Shown: positions 50,955-51,029 of the stretch, one piece after another
How positions within the stretch are numbered: the stretch's first letter is position 1
How the letters are laid out: every line of letters starts with the position of its first letter
Assembly: GCA_947492525.1 (NCBI GenBank)
Contig: CANLNQ010000039.1
Location: forward strand, 1-51,029
Direction: 5' to 3'
From: an uncultured Granulosicoccus sp.
GTDB taxonomy: Bacteria; Pseudomonadota; Gammaproteobacteria; Granulosicoccales; Granulosicoccaceae
DNA: 51,029 nucleotides
Notes under the pieces: model-generated
The model's input: the letters and a program-made list of their open reading frames with translations, nothing else
Database searches by the model: none
Told to the model about the DNA's origin: nothing
Made by a program: the position numbers and the translations under genes

Positions 50955-51029
50955 GGTTCTCCCGGTTCTCCCGGTTCTCCCGGTTCTCCCGGTTCTCCCG
51001 GTTCTCCCGGTTCTCCCGGTTCTCCCGGT
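50955..51029. repeat. 9-bp tandem repeat running off the window
   Basis: Eight perfect copies of GGTTCTCCC plus three bases of a ninth, beginning 29 bases after the cmoB stop. The array continues beyond the window, so its true length is unknown. Confidence 0.95.

Overview
The window is a piece of a gammaproteobacterial chromosome (inference from content and order). Support comes from a complete rpoE-rseA-rseB-rseC-degP/mucD-grx-lepA-lepB-DUF4845-rnc-era-recO block, the dnaX-ybaB-recR cluster with a 4.5S RNA gene, an Orn/RsgA/rhodanese neighbourhood of the kind seen in Pseudomonas, TamA-TamB, and CmoA-CmoB. Base composition is moderately GC-rich and coding density is high except in one place. 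No phage, insertion sequence, CRISPR or plasmid genes are visible. The species cannot be fixed from the sequence alone.

Layout. 119-10910 (minus): sigma-E envelope-stress regulon genes reading into translation, secretion and RNA-processing genes, with several 1-4 base start/stop overlaps. 11104-13547: a two-domain rhodanese (plus), RsgA (minus) and oligoribonuclease (plus). 13548-15214: a 1.67 kb stretch with no credible gene that holds eight perfect DnaA boxes and three diverged copies of a roughly 132 bp module, each an AT-rich segment followed by three DnaA boxes in identical geometry. This is the most interesting part of the window; it looks like a replication origin or a DnaA-titrating/regulating locus. 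15215-18512 (minus): recR, ybaB, dnaX and the SRP RNA. 18675-26547 (plus): phoB-phoR, then pstS-pstC-pstA-pstB-phoU, with Pho-box-like sites before phoB and pstS and two stacked hairpins between pstS and pstC.

26669-35732 (minus): an accessory block. It holds a 1720-residue DUF1800 protein with four copies of an unrecognised ~165-residue domain and five PKD-like domains, its usual DUF1501 partner with a Tat signal, a GST-like protein, and a secreted trypsin-family protease whose GlyGly-CTERM-like tail is followed by an extra domain. 36276-41000: tRNA-Ser(GGA), a DUF1820 protein, RluB, MoaB, DjlA, TruD and GlpE. 41241-46546 (plus): tamA-tamB. 46708-50926 (plus): ribonuclease D, DAHP synthase, CmoA and CmoB.

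A recurring oddity is short tandem repeats just after stop codons: 10 bp x6 at the protease stop, 18 bp x4 after tamB ending in an inverted copy, a degraded 13 bp array after moaB, and 9 bp x8 after cmoB that runs off the window. Functional assignments rest on motifs read by eye from translations; no database search was run.
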